A stretch of DNA of 64,000 bases from Phascolarctobacterium_A sp902463975 (GCF_902463975.1 NZ_CABQHJ010000010.1:7173-71172); one strand, 5' to 3'; positions 31,861 to 41,507 are shown, numbered from the stretch's first letter. The notes: generated from the letters alone by a model not told the origin. Numbers and translations are program-made.

Positions 31861-32752
31861 CTGGCTGCTTTTCCTCCTCCGGTGGGGTGTATGGTGTATT
31901 CCAGCGATGCTGGAACCACAACCAGTTATCAGGATATTCCTTGATGATTTTTTCAACTTCCTGAGTCATTTTCAGGGTAACATTATAATCATCCAGCTTT
32001 TGGTCGCCGGTGAATTCATAATGGATAGGGTCGCGTACAATCGCTTTATGGCCATAGCCGTCAGGCTTACGTACTATAAAAATCGGCACAATGGGTGCTT
32101 TGAATTTACGGGAAAAATATGCCGGTCCGTTAGGCGTTGATGCCATCTTGCCCAAAAAAGGAACGAAAATGCCATCATAACCGCCATCCTGGTCAGCTAT
32201 CAGTCCCAGCATGCGTCCTTTCTTCATAGCTCGCGCACAGCCGAGGATTTCACTTGTACCGCGTGAAAAGATTTCCTGGCCAACGCCCTTGCGCAGCTCA
32301 TTCATAAAATCACTATACACACGATTGGGCTGCGGTTTTTCTACTGCACTCAGCGGGAAGCCGTTCAGCGCCAGCGCCGCGCCCAGCCATTCCCAGTTAT
32401 CCATATGACAGGCCAGCATAACAACGCCATGCTTCTCCTTGAGCGCATCCCACAGAACCTCCGGACGGTCAAAGGTTACCAGACCGCGGATATTGTCCTT
32501 GTTCAGCGCCGGCATATACATAATTTCCATAAAGGTTATGCCAAGCTTTACAAACAGCGATTTGATTGTAGCCTCGGCCTGCTCCTGACTATAGCCTAAA
32601 CGCTCGCGGATAGTTTCCTCAGCACGCACACGCTGCTTCTTGGCAATTTTATGATAGAGGTGGCCCATACCCTTACCAATAACCACAACTGCCTTATAGG
32701 GCAGCCAGGAAATTACGGTACTCATAGTTTTTAATAAATAATAAAGCCACAT
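31850..32752 (-). CDS. lpxL: Lipid A late acyltransferase (LpxL/HtrB family), copy 1
   Basis: A 300-aa inner-membrane acyltransferase adding a secondary acyl chain to Kdo-lipid A. The catalytic HxxxxE/D block is VMLACHMDNWEWLGAALAL near residue 115; RTxxxL-type segments, GRMLGLIADQDGG and PNGPAYFSRKFKAPIVPIF follow. One N-terminal membrane helix. It sits between kdsC and lptC. A second family member lies at 44622-45512; which chain each adds is unknown. Confidence 0.9.
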   Translation of the reverse strand: MWLYYLLKTMSTVISWLPYKAVVVIGKGMGHLYHKIAKKQRVRAEETIRERLGYSQEQAEATIKSLFVKLGITFMEIMYMPALNKDNIRGLVTFDRPEVLWDALKEKHGVVMLACHMDNWEWLGAALALNGFPLSAVEKPQPNRVYSDFMNELRKGVGQEIFSRGTSEILGCARAMKKGRMLGLIADQDGGYDGIFVPFLGKMASTPNGPAYFSRKFKAPIVPIFIVRKPDGYGHKAIVRDPIHYEFTGDQKLDDYNVTLKMTQEVEKIIKEYPDNWLWFQHRWNTPYTPPEEEKQPDEK

Positions 32753-33432
32753 TATTGTCTATCTCCTTGTCCGGAATTAATGTAGGAATCAATAACAGAA
32801 TCCAACTTTCCCTGTGCATCTAACAGCAGATCAACAGCCTCTCTTACAGCACCTTTACCGCCATCATTAATCAATACAAAGTCACACATATCAATTACTG
32901 CATCAGCAGCATCGGCCGGAGCAAAGGACAATCCGCAAATATTCATAGGTGCAAGGTCATTGAGGTCATCACCTACATAAGCAATTTCCTCTAAATCAAG
33001 TTTGTAGGAATCAGCTATTTTTTCTAACGCCGCTGCCTTATCACGCACACCCTCCAGTACGCAGGTAATGCCCAATTCCGCAGCCCTTCTGCGTACAATC
33101 TCGCTTTTACGCCCGGTGATGATGCAAACATCTATGCCGTTGCGCATAGCATAGCTTATGCCCATGCCATCCTTAGCATTAAAGCCCTTGAACAGCTCAC
33201 CGTCATTGCCCATGTAAATTGTGCCATCAGTCAGCACGCCATCTACATCAAGAGCCAGCATACGAATCCCTTGTGCTGCATCAGCAAACTCTTCCATGAA
33301 CTCATCGAATTCACAGAAATCATCATCCTCGTCATCTTCATCAAATATAGATTCTATCTCATCATCAAAAGACAACATTTCTTCATGTCTATTTTGCTTA
33401 TTGCCAAAGGGAAATTCTAAGATTTTTTTCAT
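32752..33432 (-). CDS. kdsC: Kdo 8-phosphate phosphatase KdsC with acidic N-terminal extension
   Basis: HAD-family phosphatase (C0 type) releasing Kdo from Kdo 8-phosphate. HAD motif I is MLALDVDGVLTDGTIY, motif II IITGRKSEIVRRRA, motif III and IV AYVGDDLNDLAPM. The usual KdsC is about 170-190 aa; here residues ~15-52 are an added stretch very rich in Asp/Glu (IESIFDEDDEDDDFCEFDEF). The extension is unusual and its role is unknown. It overlaps kdsD and lpxL at the junctions. Confidence 0.92.
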   Translation of the reverse strand: MKKILEFPFGNKQNRHEEMLSFDDEIESIFDEDDEDDDFCEFDEFMEEFADAAQGIRMLALDVDGVLTDGTIYMGNDGELFKGFNAKDGMGISYAMRNGIDVCIITGRKSEIVRRRAAELGITCVLEGVRDKAAALEKIADSYKLDLEEIAYVGDDLNDLAPMNICGLSFAPADAADAVIDMCDFVLINDGGKGAVREAVDLLLDAQGKLDSVIDSYINSGQGDRQ

Positions 33433-34406
33433 TACACCACTCCCTGTCTTACCAGGTCGGTCATATGCAGCAGGCCGATAACCTTATTATCTTTGTCAAT
33501 AACAGGCAATACGGTAATCGGTTTCGGTTTGTTGCTTTCCATAAGATGCAGAGCCTGTGCTGCCAGCTTGTCTTCGGTAATTGTTTTCGGAGATTTCGTC
33601 ATCAGCTCGCAAACAGGACGCTGCAAGAAATCAACACCCTTGCTCAGACCGCGGCGGATATCACCGTCGGTAAGCACGCCCTGCATAACGCCGTCTGCAT
33701 CAACAACGGATACGGCACCGAGGCCTTTATCGGTAATAACGAACAAGGCATCCTGTACCTTAGTATCTGCCAGTACAGTCGGATTATCCTCGCCCTTATG
33801 CATAATGCTGCCTACGGTCAGAAGCAGCTTGCGTCCCAGGCTGCCGCCCGGATGGAAGATAGCAAACTGGCTTGCCGTAAAGTTATGCTTTTTAAGCAGC
33901 GCCAAGGCCAGCGCATCGCCGTAGGCCAGCGCTGCAGTCGTGCTGCTCGTCGGTGCAAGACCAAGCGGACAGGCCTCCTTGCTGACACCAACATTAAGTA
34001 CCACGTCAGCATTTTTGCCTAAGGTAGAATCAGGCTTGCCAACCATAGCGATAATCTTAGCACCAATGCGGCGCAAAGACGGCAGGATATTCAAAACCTC
34101 ACCGGTTTCACCGCTGTTGGAAAGCGCAATAACAACATCGCTTTCTGTAACCATGCCCAGATCACCGTGAATGCCCTCTGCAGGATGCAGATAAAAGGAC
34201 GGTGTACCTGTGCTGGCTAAGGTTGCTGCCATTTTGCGGCCAATCAGACCGGATTTGCCCATACCGGTAATAACAGTACGGCCCTGGCAGTCTAAAATCA
34301 ATTTTACTGCCGCAGCAAAATTTTCATCTACACGCGGTACCAGCTCTAAAATCGCTTCTGCCTCCATGCGCAGAACATCCTGTGCATGCTTTAGCATTGC
34401 TTCCAT
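33432..34406 (-). CDS. kdsD: Arabinose 5-phosphate isomerase (KdsD/KpsF/GutQ)
   Basis: A 324-aa SIS-plus-CBS enzyme interconverting ribulose 5-phosphate and arabinose 5-phosphate, first step to Kdo. SIS domain: VITGMGKSGLIGRKMAATLA, STGTPSFYLHPAEGIHGDLG, VIALSNSGETGEVLNILP. Two C-terminal CBS domains follow (VTDGDIRRGLSKG equivalent, here VLTDGDIRRGLSKG, and the ITVLPVIDKDNKVIGLLHM segment). Length matches KdsD. Shares an operon with kdsA, kdsC and kdsB. Confidence 0.95.
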   Translation of the reverse strand: MEAMLKHAQDVLRMEAEAILELVPRVDENFAAAVKLILDCQGRTVITGMGKSGLIGRKMAATLASTGTPSFYLHPAEGIHGDLGMVTESDVVIALSNSGETGEVLNILPSLRRIGAKIIAMVGKPDSTLGKNADVVLNVGVSKEACPLGLAPTSSTTAALAYGDALALALLKKHNFTASQFAIFHPGGSLGRKLLLTVGSIMHKGEDNPTVLADTKVQDALFVITDKGLGAVSVVDADGVMQGVLTDGDIRRGLSKGVDFLQRPVCELMTKSPKTITEDKLAAQALHLMESNKPKPITVLPVIDKDNKVIGLLHMTDLVRQGVV

Positions 34407-34421
34407 GTTCTCACCCTACCT

Positions 34422-35240
34422 TTAGCCACGTACAATCTTGTCAATGGCAAGTACGTCGGTCAATAATTTTTCCAGATTATCCAGCTTAACCATGTTCGGA
34501 CCATCGCTCAATGCTTCTGCCGGATTATCATGCACCTCTAAGAAAAGAGCATCGATGCCAACAGCAGCAGCAGCGCGTGCCATATGCGGAACATATTGGC
34601 TCTGACCACCGCTGGAGGTACCCTGTCCGCCAGGAATCTGTACGCTGTGAGTAGCATCCATAACTACGGGATAACCAAGCTCACGCATAATAGCCAGACC
34701 GCGCATATCGGTTACCAGTGTGTTGTAACCGAAGCTTGCACCGCGCTCGGTCAGCATAATGTTATGATTGCCTGCTTCCTCAACCTTTTTGATAACATTT
34801 TTCATGTCCCAAGGTGCGAGGAACTGGCCTTTTTTTACATTAACAGTCTTGCCAGTTTTGGCAGCTGCATAAACCAAATCAGTCTGACGGCACAGGAAAG
34901 CCGGGATTTGCAGAATATCTACAACCTCGGCAGCCTTATCAGCCTGCCAGGGCTCGTGGATATCGGTTACTACAGGAACGCCCAGATCCTTTTTAATCTG
35001 AGCCAAAAGCTTTAAGCCCTCTTCAATGCCAGGTCCGCGGAAAGAAGCATAAGAAGAACGGTTAGCCTTATCAAAGGAAGCCTTAAATACATAGGGAATG
35101 CCCAGCTTGTCGCAGATAGCCTTAGTGCGCTGACCAATCATCAGGCTGCGCTCATAGCCTTCAAGCACGCAGGGACCAGCCATCAGCATCAGGGGATGGC
35201 CCTGACCTACTTCATAATTACCAACTTTAACGATTTGCAT
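34422..35240 (-). CDS. kdsA: Kdo 8-phosphate synthase
   Basis: A 272-aa aldol-type synthase condensing phosphoenolpyruvate with arabinose 5-phosphate. Characteristic segments: LMLMAGPCVLEGYERSLMI, VFKASFDKANRSSYASFRGP, VVTDIHEPWQADKAAEVVDI, LTERGASFGYNTLVTDMRGL and VMDATHSVQIPGGQGTSSGG. There is a Cys in the AGPCVLE segment, as in metal-dependent forms. TIM-barrel cytosolic enzyme; operon partner of kdsB. Confidence 0.96.
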   Translation of the reverse strand: MQIVKVGNYEVGQGHPLMLMAGPCVLEGYERSLMIGQRTKAICDKLGIPYVFKASFDKANRSSYASFRGPGIEEGLKLLAQIKKDLGVPVVTDIHEPWQADKAAEVVDILQIPAFLCRQTDLVYAAAKTGKTVNVKKGQFLAPWDMKNVIKKVEEAGNHNIMLTERGASFGYNTLVTDMRGLAIMRELGYPVVMDATHSVQIPGGQGTSSGGQSQYVPHMARAAAAVGIDALFLEVHDNPAEALSDGPNMVKLDNLEKLLTDVLAIDKIVRG

Positions 35241-35254
35241 AAGTATCCTCCAGC

Positions 35255-35989
35255 TTATTTATTCATTTTAGCAAACAGCTCATTGACTGCTGCCAAATCC
35301 TCGGGGGTATCAACACCGATGCCCTGGAAATCGCTTTCCAGAACTTTAATCTTATAACCATTCTCCAGCGCACGCAGCTGCTCCAGGCTTTCCGCTCTTT
35401 CCAGCGGTGTCGGCTGCAGTGCTGCATATTTCAGCAGGAAGCTGCGGCGGTAAGCATAAATACCTACATGCTTGTAAACCTTGTAGCCTTCAGGCTTATT
35501 GCGCGGATACGGCATCAGGCTGCGGGAGAAATACAGTGCATAGCCGTTAAGATCGGTTACAACCTTTACGGCAGCAGGATTATTGTAATCCTCCTCGTCC
35601 ATAGCAACCTTCAATGTTGCCATCTGCAGCTCGCTGTCACCGGTAAAGCATTCAGCCAGACGGTCAATAACCTCAGGCGGAATCATCGGCTCATCACCCT
35701 GTACGTTAACAATAACATCAACATCAGGATAGTTCAGCGCTACCTCGGCCAAACGGTCAGTGCCGCTCGGATGGTCGGGAGAAGTCATCATTGCTTTGCC
35801 GCCAAAGCTGTCTACAGCCTTTTTGACAAGCTCATTATCAGTAGCTACAACTACCTCGTCCGGCAGCTTAGCCTGACAGGCACGCTCATAAACGTGCTGA
35901 ATCATCGGCTTGCCTGCAATCAGGGAAAGCGGTTTGCCCGGAAGACGGGTAGAAGCATAACGTGCGGGAATTACGCATAAAACTTTCAT
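35255..35989 (-). CDS. kdsB: CMP-Kdo synthetase
   Basis: A 244-aa nucleotidyltransferase activating Kdo as CMP-Kdo for WaaA. Signature VIPARYASTRLPGKPLSLI at the N-terminus, then VVATDNELVKKAVDSFGGKA, TSPDHPSGTDRLAE and VNVQGDEPMIPPEVID, all typical. The ATG overlaps the upstream waaA-lpxK stop (ATGA), so expression is coupled. Confidence 0.96.
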   Translation of the reverse strand: MKVLCVIPARYASTRLPGKPLSLIAGKPMIQHVYERACQAKLPDEVVVATDNELVKKAVDSFGGKAMMTSPDHPSGTDRLAEVALNYPDVDVIVNVQGDEPMIPPEVIDRLAECFTGDSELQMATLKVAMDEEDYNNPAAVKVVTDLNGYALYFSRSLMPYPRNKPEGYKVYKHVGIYAYRRSFLLKYAALQPTPLERAESLEQLRALENGYKIKVLESDFQGIGVDTPEDLAAVNELFAKMNK

Positions 35990-38517
35990 TTTTTATCAAG
36001 CTCCTTTTTAATGGCATGGTCAATATATTCTTTGAACTTATCCATACCCTCGGTAATGCAGATATCCATGTTCAGGATATACAGAGGAATTTCGCGGGCA
36101 GAATAAATAAATTCAGTCGGAATCTTAACAGCATCCTTCGCCGTAGTAACCATCGCTACAGCCTTCAGGCTACTGGCACGCTCGTTGATGTACTGCATCT
36201 CCAGCATACCGTAATCGTGATGGTCGGGATAGCGTACAGCCTCCATGATATTCAAACCGATACTGGACAGCGTCTGTTCAAAGGAGGACGGGTTGCCTAT
36301 TGCGGAAAAGACCATAACATCCTTACCGCGCAGCTCTTCCAGATCCTTGATATTTTCGGAAATACCCTTGTACCAGTCGGCAATTTCCACAAAATTTTTC
36401 GGATGGTGAATACTTTCTACTACCGGTGCCTTGTCATTATATTTGGCAATGGTATGACGCAGCTGAATGCGGCTCAGCTTGCTGCTCTGGTCGGTTTTTG
36501 TCAGCAGAAACAAATCGCCGCGACTCAGGTTTTCGAGCGGCTCACGCAGAGTACCGCGCGGCAGCACGCAGCCGTTGCCGAACATATTCAGCGTATCTAC
36601 CAAGACGACATCCAGGTCGCGCTCCAGCTGCCAGTGCTGATAACCATCGTCCATAATGATAACCTCGGCATTCAGCTTTTCAACGGCATAACGGCCGGTA
36701 ACGGCACGGTTTTTGCCGATGATTACCGGAATACCCGGCAAAGTTTTGGCCATCAGGTAAGCTTCGTCACCTGCTTCATATGCAGTCATGAAAATCTTAT
36801 TGCCGTCGGAAACTACGCCCAGCTCCTTGCCCCAGTGCGAACGGTAGCCGCGGTTCAGGATAACAACACGATAGCCCATAGACTTGATAATAGCTGCCAT
36901 CTTCTGGGCAGTAGGTGTTTTACCGGTGCCGCCTACGGTAATATTACCGATAGAGATAACGCAGCAGTTCAGCTTTTCTCTGTGCAGCAGGCCGCAATTA
37001 TACATAGACAGCTTGCAGCAAACGCCGAACTCATATAAATAAGACATGCCACGCAGAACTGCCAGCAGCAGCCAGCCGAAGAACGGAGTTTCCGGACCAT
37101 AGGCAACCTGCATAACATATTGGATAATCGCATCACCGTGACGCAGGCGTCCGCCGCCCTCATCCGTCAGGTTACGCGTATTAATCGGATAGCTTTTGTA
37201 TTCACGGGCAGGCACAGCAGTTAAATCAAGCAGCTCCTTGAGATAACGGATACTGCGCACATCCGCACCGCGGTTCTCTTTGATAACCTGCAAGGAAGCC
37301 GCACCCATCTGCGCACGACGCTCATCATTGCCCAAAATGTCCAGCATTTCCTTCGTCAGCTCATCATTGTTGTTCACCATCTTGCAGGCCTTAACCTTGC
37401 TTAACAGTGCATAGGAATCCTTGAAGTTCTGCATGCTCGGGCCAACGAGAATCGGTTTGGCATGGGCAGCAGGCTCCAGTACGTTGTGACCGCCGGTATT
37501 GCTGAAGGAGCCGCCGACGAAAACAACATCGCCTACAGCATAAATACGTCCCAGCTCACCGATGGTATCAATAATCAGCAAAGGATATTCCTTACGCTCG
37601 CCGCTTTCCTCCAGCATTTTGGAACGGAAGCCTGTTTCATAGCCGTAATGGCTTGCCAGCTTGGCAATTTCCTCCGCTCTGGCAGTTTTACGCGGTGCGA
37701 TAATCAGACGCGCATGAGGATATTTTTCACGGATAGCCTTAAAGGATTCAAGCAGTACCTTTTCTTCACCCGGATGCGTAGAACCGGCAACGATAATAGG
37801 ATAATCCTCCTTCAAGCCAAGCTCAAAGCGATATTTTGCCAAATCCTCCGGCGTAACCTCGGCGTAGGTCTGGTCAAACTTGGTATTGCCGGTAACAAAG
37901 ATTTTGCTGCGGTCAGCACCAAGATGCGCAATATAGTCGGCATCAATGCTGGACTGCATGCAGAAGCGGGTTACGGTATTGAGCATATCATCCCAAATAC
38001 CATAAAGATATTTGTAGTTTTTAACGGATTTTTCGGAAATACGGCCATTTACCATCATTACGGGAATATGGCGTTCGCGGATAGCACGCAGGAAGTTAGG
38101 CCACAGCTCGGTTTCTACCGGCATGAATACACCTGGATGAATACGCTTGACCAAGGATTCTGCGACAAACGGTAAATCCAGCGGGAAGTAGATGATAGCA
38201 TCTGCTTCAGGAATAATTTGTTTAGCCATGTTATAGCCGCCTACGGTAAAGGCAGATACCAGCACCGGACGCTCCGGCATTTCCTTGCGGATTTGTTTAA
38301 CCAGCGGACTGGTGGCAACAATTTCACCTACGGACGCACCATGAATCCAAACACAGTCCTTGCCGATAACCTTAGCGATTTCCTTTTCATCTACACAGCC
38401 CAGACTCTGCTTAAAGCGCAAAGCGAAGCCTTTTTCTGTAAACAGGCGGTAAGTGTAATAGGGGACAATAAAAATTACCAACACTATTAAAATAAGAATA
38501 TTGTAGAGTATATACAT
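35986..38517 (-). CDS. Fused Kdo transferase (WaaA/KdtA) and lipid A 4'-kinase (LpxK)
   Basis: An 843-aa fusion of two consecutive Kdo-lipid A steps. The N-terminal ~420 residues are WaaA, with a membrane anchor (LIVLVIFIVPYYTYRLF), VWIHGASVGEIVATSPLV and GGSFSNTGGHNVLEPAAHA. After a linker (~430-490) comes LpxK, with FEFGVCCKLS-like region, Walker A ISIGNITVGGTGKTPTAQKM, VVILNRGYRS and VIIMDDGYQHWQLERDLDVV. Fusion of kdtA and lpxK is known from Negativicutes genomes as far as I recall. LpxK acts before WaaA in the pathway, so the order in the protein is the reverse of the reactions. Likely monotopic inner-membrane protein. Confidence 0.95.
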   Translation of the reverse strand: MYILYNILILIVLVIFIVPYYTYRLFTEKGFALRFKQSLGCVDEKEIAKVIGKDCVWIHGASVGEIVATSPLVKQIRKEMPERPVLVSAFTVGGYNMAKQIIPEADAIIYFPLDLPFVAESLVKRIHPGVFMPVETELWPNFLRAIRERHIPVMMVNGRISEKSVKNYKYLYGIWDDMLNTVTRFCMQSSIDADYIAHLGADRSKIFVTGNTKFDQTYAEVTPEDLAKYRFELGLKEDYPIIVAGSTHPGEEKVLLESFKAIREKYPHARLIIAPRKTARAEEIAKLASHYGYETGFRSKMLEESGERKEYPLLIIDTIGELGRIYAVGDVVFVGGSFSNTGGHNVLEPAAHAKPILVGPSMQNFKDSYALLSKVKACKMVNNNDELTKEMLDILGNDERRAQMGAASLQVIKENRGADVRSIRYLKELLDLTAVPAREYKSYPINTRNLTDEGGGRLRHGDAIIQYVMQVAYGPETPFFGWLLLAVLRGMSYLYEFGVCCKLSMYNCGLLHREKLNCCVISIGNITVGGTGKTPTAQKMAAIIKSMGYRVVILNRGYRSHWGKELGVVSDGNKIFMTAYEAGDEAYLMAKTLPGIPVIIGKNRAVTGRYAVEKLNAEVIIMDDGYQHWQLERDLDVVLVDTLNMFGNGCVLPRGTLREPLENLSRGDLFLLTKTDQSSKLSRIQLRHTIAKYNDKAPVVESIHHPKNFVEIADWYKGISENIKDLEELRGKDVMVFSAIGNPSSFEQTLSSIGLNIMEAVRYPDHHDYGMLEMQYINERASSLKAVAMVTTAKDAVKIPTEFIYSAREIPLYILNMDICITEGMDKFKEYIDHAIKKELDKK

Positions 38518-38536
38518 TTACTAACCTCTTTTCGCC

Positions 38537-40270
38537 TTACTTGTCTTCCTTGCTGCGATACTGAATCTTATACAGATGCGCGTACAGCCCGTCCATAGCC
38601 ATCAGCTCATCATGGTTACCTTGCTCGATAAGCTGGCCCTTTTCCAGAACCATAATCTTATCGGCATTTTTAATCGTTGAAAGACGATGCGCAATAACAA
38701 AGGATGTTCTGCCTACCATCAGGCGGTCCAGAGCCTCCTGTACCACGCGCTCGCTTTCCGTATCTAGTGCAGAGGTTGCCTCGTCGAGAATCAGAATCTG
38801 CGGGTTTTTCAATATTGCCCGGGCAATGGAAATACGCTGACGCTGACCACCGGAAATATTCATGCCACGGTCACCCAGCATTGTTTCGTAGCCATCAGGC
38901 AATTGCATAATAAAGTCGTGGGCATTAGCAGCCTTTGCTGCGGCCTCTACCTCCTCACGAGTCGCATCAAGGCGGCCGTAAAGAATATTATCATAAACAG
39001 AGCCGTTGAACAGCACTGTTTCCTGCGGTACGATACCAACCTGCTCACGCAGGGAATCAAGCGTAACCTTGCGGATATCCTGACCGTCAATCGTAATGCT
39101 GCCGTTAATCGCATCATAGAACCGCGGCAACAGGCTGGCTACGGTAGATTTACCCGCACCGGAAGGACCGACAAAGGCAACCATTTCGCCCGGCTTAACC
39201 TCAAAGGAAACATGGCTCAGCACCTCTTCGTTTTCGTTGTAAGCAAAGCTTACATCATTGAAGCGTACATCACCCTTCACCTTCGGCAGAGCTTTGGCAT
39301 CAGGTGCATTTTTGATATCTTCCGGTAAATCAAGTACGTCAAAAACACGCTGCGCTGCAGCCAATGCCTTCTGAATATTGCCGATAACACGGCTCAAACG
39401 TTTAATCGGGTTAGAAATATTAACAGCATAGGTAAGGAAGGCTACCAGAGAGCCTGCGGTGATACTGCCGTTGATAACGCTGTTGCCGCCGTACCAGAGA
39501 ATAATGGAAACGCCGACAGCCGCAACAAATTCAATCGTCGGAGTAAGCGTTGAGGAAAGCTGTGCATACTTCATATTAGCACGGAAGTTGTTCATATTTT
39601 CCTTGTCAAAACGGTCCACCTCATAGCCTTCACGCACAAAGGATTTGATTACGCGCGGAGAGGAAGCAACCTCCTGCAGTACAGAGGTAATATCAGCAGC
39701 AGCCTCCTGAATACGACTACCGGATTTACGGATGCGTTTGCCAAAGTTGTCGATAAAGAAGAGTACCACCGGAAAGGTTGCAAAGGTTACAAGAAACAGC
39801 TTCCAGTCCAAATAAATCATCATGACAATAGAAGCTACTAAAATCACTGTTTCAGTAATCATTTCCACAACGTTGTCTACCATCGCAGATTGCAATGCAC
39901 TTACGTCGTTGGTCACATAGCTCATAATCGTACCAGTTTTATGCTTGTCGTAAAAGCTCATGCTCAGGCGCTGCAGCTTTTCAAAAACGGCTTTACGGAT
40001 ATCAATAATCACGCGCTGACCAACATAGTTCATCAGATAGCTCTGACCATAATAAGCAATACCACGAATAACAAATACAACAATAATGCTTAATACTATC
40101 CAATTCAGCATAGTTGTATTTTTTTCACTCAACACCTGGTCAACCATATCCTTGATAACAAACGGCAAATAAGCTGTACCACCTGCAGCAATAATAGTAC
40201 AAATTCCAGCTGCCAAGCCTCGTTTCCAATATGGTTTAATATATTTCAATGCTCGAAAGTATAAATTCAT
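38537..40270 (-). CDS. msbA: Lipid A flippase MsbA-type ABC transporter
   Basis: A 577-aa half-transporter with six N-terminal membrane helices and a C-terminal ATPase: Walker A FVGPSGAGKSTVASLLPRFY, signature NISGGQRQRISIARAILKNP, Walker B ILILDEATSALDTESE, switch VIAHRLSTIKNADKI. In this operon, with lpxB upstream (ATGA overlap) and waaA-lpxK downstream, it is most likely the core lipid A flippase rather than a drug exporter. Confidence 0.93.
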   Translation of the reverse strand: MNLYFRALKYIKPYWKRGLAAGICTIIAAGGTAYLPFVIKDMVDQVLSEKNTTMLNWIVLSIIVVFVIRGIAYYGQSYLMNYVGQRVIIDIRKAVFEKLQRLSMSFYDKHKTGTIMSYVTNDVSALQSAMVDNVVEMITETVILVASIVMMIYLDWKLFLVTFATFPVVLFFIDNFGKRIRKSGSRIQEAAADITSVLQEVASSPRVIKSFVREGYEVDRFDKENMNNFRANMKYAQLSSTLTPTIEFVAAVGVSIILWYGGNSVINGSITAGSLVAFLTYAVNISNPIKRLSRVIGNIQKALAAAQRVFDVLDLPEDIKNAPDAKALPKVKGDVRFNDVSFAYNENEEVLSHVSFEVKPGEMVAFVGPSGAGKSTVASLLPRFYDAINGSITIDGQDIRKVTLDSLREQVGIVPQETVLFNGSVYDNILYGRLDATREEVEAAAKAANAHDFIMQLPDGYETMLGDRGMNISGGQRQRISIARAILKNPQILILDEATSALDTESERVVQEALDRLMVGRTSFVIAHRLSTIKNADKIMVLEKGQLIEQGNHDELMAMDGLYAHLYKIQYRSKEDK

Positions 40271-41403
40271 TTTCTCTCCTCAGTCATTTTTAAGATTAAT
40301 TGAGCGACACGGTTTACCGCACCGGGTTCACCAAGTCTGTGCTTCATATACGCCAAATCGCTTTGCATCTGTACCTGACGCTCAGGCTGCAACAGCTCTA
40401 CTGCAGTTTTCGCTAATTTTTCCGGGGTGAAGTCCTCCTGCAGTAGCTCCGGCATAATTGTTCTGCCAGCTACGATATTAGGTAAGCCGATGTTAGGAAT
40501 GTTGATTACCAGACGCGCTATAAAAGCGTTCAGTGCCGATGTACGATAGACAATTACACTCGGCAGTCCGCATAAAGCAGCCTCCAGCGTTACTGTGCCG
40601 CTGGTTGCCAGCGCCAGGTCCGCCACACTGAACAAATCATAGTTATGGCCTTCAGTAATTTTCACCTCAATACCATACGCCGCTATCTTTTCCTGCAGCA
40701 TGACCAGCGGAATAGTATTGGCACGCGGCATAACAAACTGCACATCTGGCATTTTCTTCTGTAAAAGCTTGGCGCCTGCCAGCAATGTCGGCAGCATTTT
40801 TTCAATCTCCATCAGACGACTGCCTGGCATCAGCAGCACCAGCTTTTTGCCAGGCTGCTTGCCAGCCCACGCTTCAGCCTCAGCCTTTGCCATCGTCGGG
40901 TGCACAATATCTACCAGCGGATGACCGACAAATTCTACCGGCGCACCTGCTTCCTTGTACACATCGTATTCAAAGGGGAAGATGCAGGCAACCTTATCCA
41001 CTATCTTCGCAACCTTTTTGGCACGTCCCTTGTTCCAGGCCCACGCCGACGGTGCAATATATGATACAACAGGAATTCCTTTATCATGAGCCAGCTTAGC
41101 CAGCTTCATATTAAAACCGGGGTAATCGACAACTACCAGACAGTCCGGCTTGCGTTCGTCCATAATGCGCGCAAAATCACTGCGCAGGCGGAATAAATCC
41201 GGCAGCTTGCGGATAACCTCCACAAAGCCCATTACGCCATGGTCCTTAATGTCCCACAGCACCTCGCCGCCAGCCTGACGCAGAGCGTCACCGCCCATGC
41301 CAAAGACCTCAGCCTTGCTATCAAGTTTTTTTATAGCAGCAGTCACAGCAGCTGCATGGATATCGCCAGAGGCTTCTCCGGCAGATATTAATATTTTCGC
41401 CAT
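40267..41403 (-). CDS. lpxB: Lipid A disaccharide synthase
   Basis: A 378-aa GT19 enzyme joining UDP-diacylglucosamine and lipid X. Segments: ILISAGEASGDIHAAAVTAA, VFGMGGDALRQAGGEVLWDI, VVDYPGFNMKLAKLAHDKGI, YIAPSAWAWNKGRAKKV, LLMPGSRLMEIEKMLPTLL and LALATSGTVTLEAAL. Start at 41403 with AAGGAG and 6-nt spacing; a start five codons earlier precedes this site. Separated from lpxI by a strong terminator, so it probably has its own promoter. Confidence 0.95.
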   Translation of the reverse strand: MAKILISAGEASGDIHAAAVTAAIKKLDSKAEVFGMGGDALRQAGGEVLWDIKDHGVMGFVEVIRKLPDLFRLRSDFARIMDERKPDCLVVVDYPGFNMKLAKLAHDKGIPVVSYIAPSAWAWNKGRAKKVAKIVDKVACIFPFEYDVYKEAGAPVEFVGHPLVDIVHPTMAKAEAEAWAGKQPGKKLVLLMPGSRLMEIEKMLPTLLAGAKLLQKKMPDVQFVMPRANTIPLVMLQEKIAAYGIEVKITEGHNYDLFSVADLALATSGTVTLEAALCGLPSVIVYRTSALNAFIARLVINIPNIGLPNIVAGRTIMPELLQEDFTPEKLAKTAVELLQPERQVQMQSDLAYMKHRLGEPGAVNRVAQLILKMTEERK

Positions 41404-41441
41404 GATGTCTCCTTGCATTTACCTATATATATTCAGTATAT

Positions 41442-41482
41442 ATTATAACACAAAAAGCGGCTGACATAAGCTATCAGCCGCT
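41442..41482 (-). terminator. Terminator between lpxI and lpxB, followed by a -10 element
   Basis: A 9-bp perfect stem AGCGGCTGA/TCAGCCGCT (41456-41464 with 41474-41482), then TTTTT on the minus strand. A TATAAT (41447-41442) follows directly, a likely -10 for lpxB, although no good -35 is seen. This splits the envelope cluster into separately transcribed units. Confidence 0.75.
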
Positions 41483-41507
41483 AAGAAATACGAAATTTTT
41501 ACGATAT

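Noticed and set aside
35962..37038. 358-codon plus-strand frame within waaA-lpxK
   Set aside because: Shadow frame; no start signal, and the opposite strand encodes well-known motifs.
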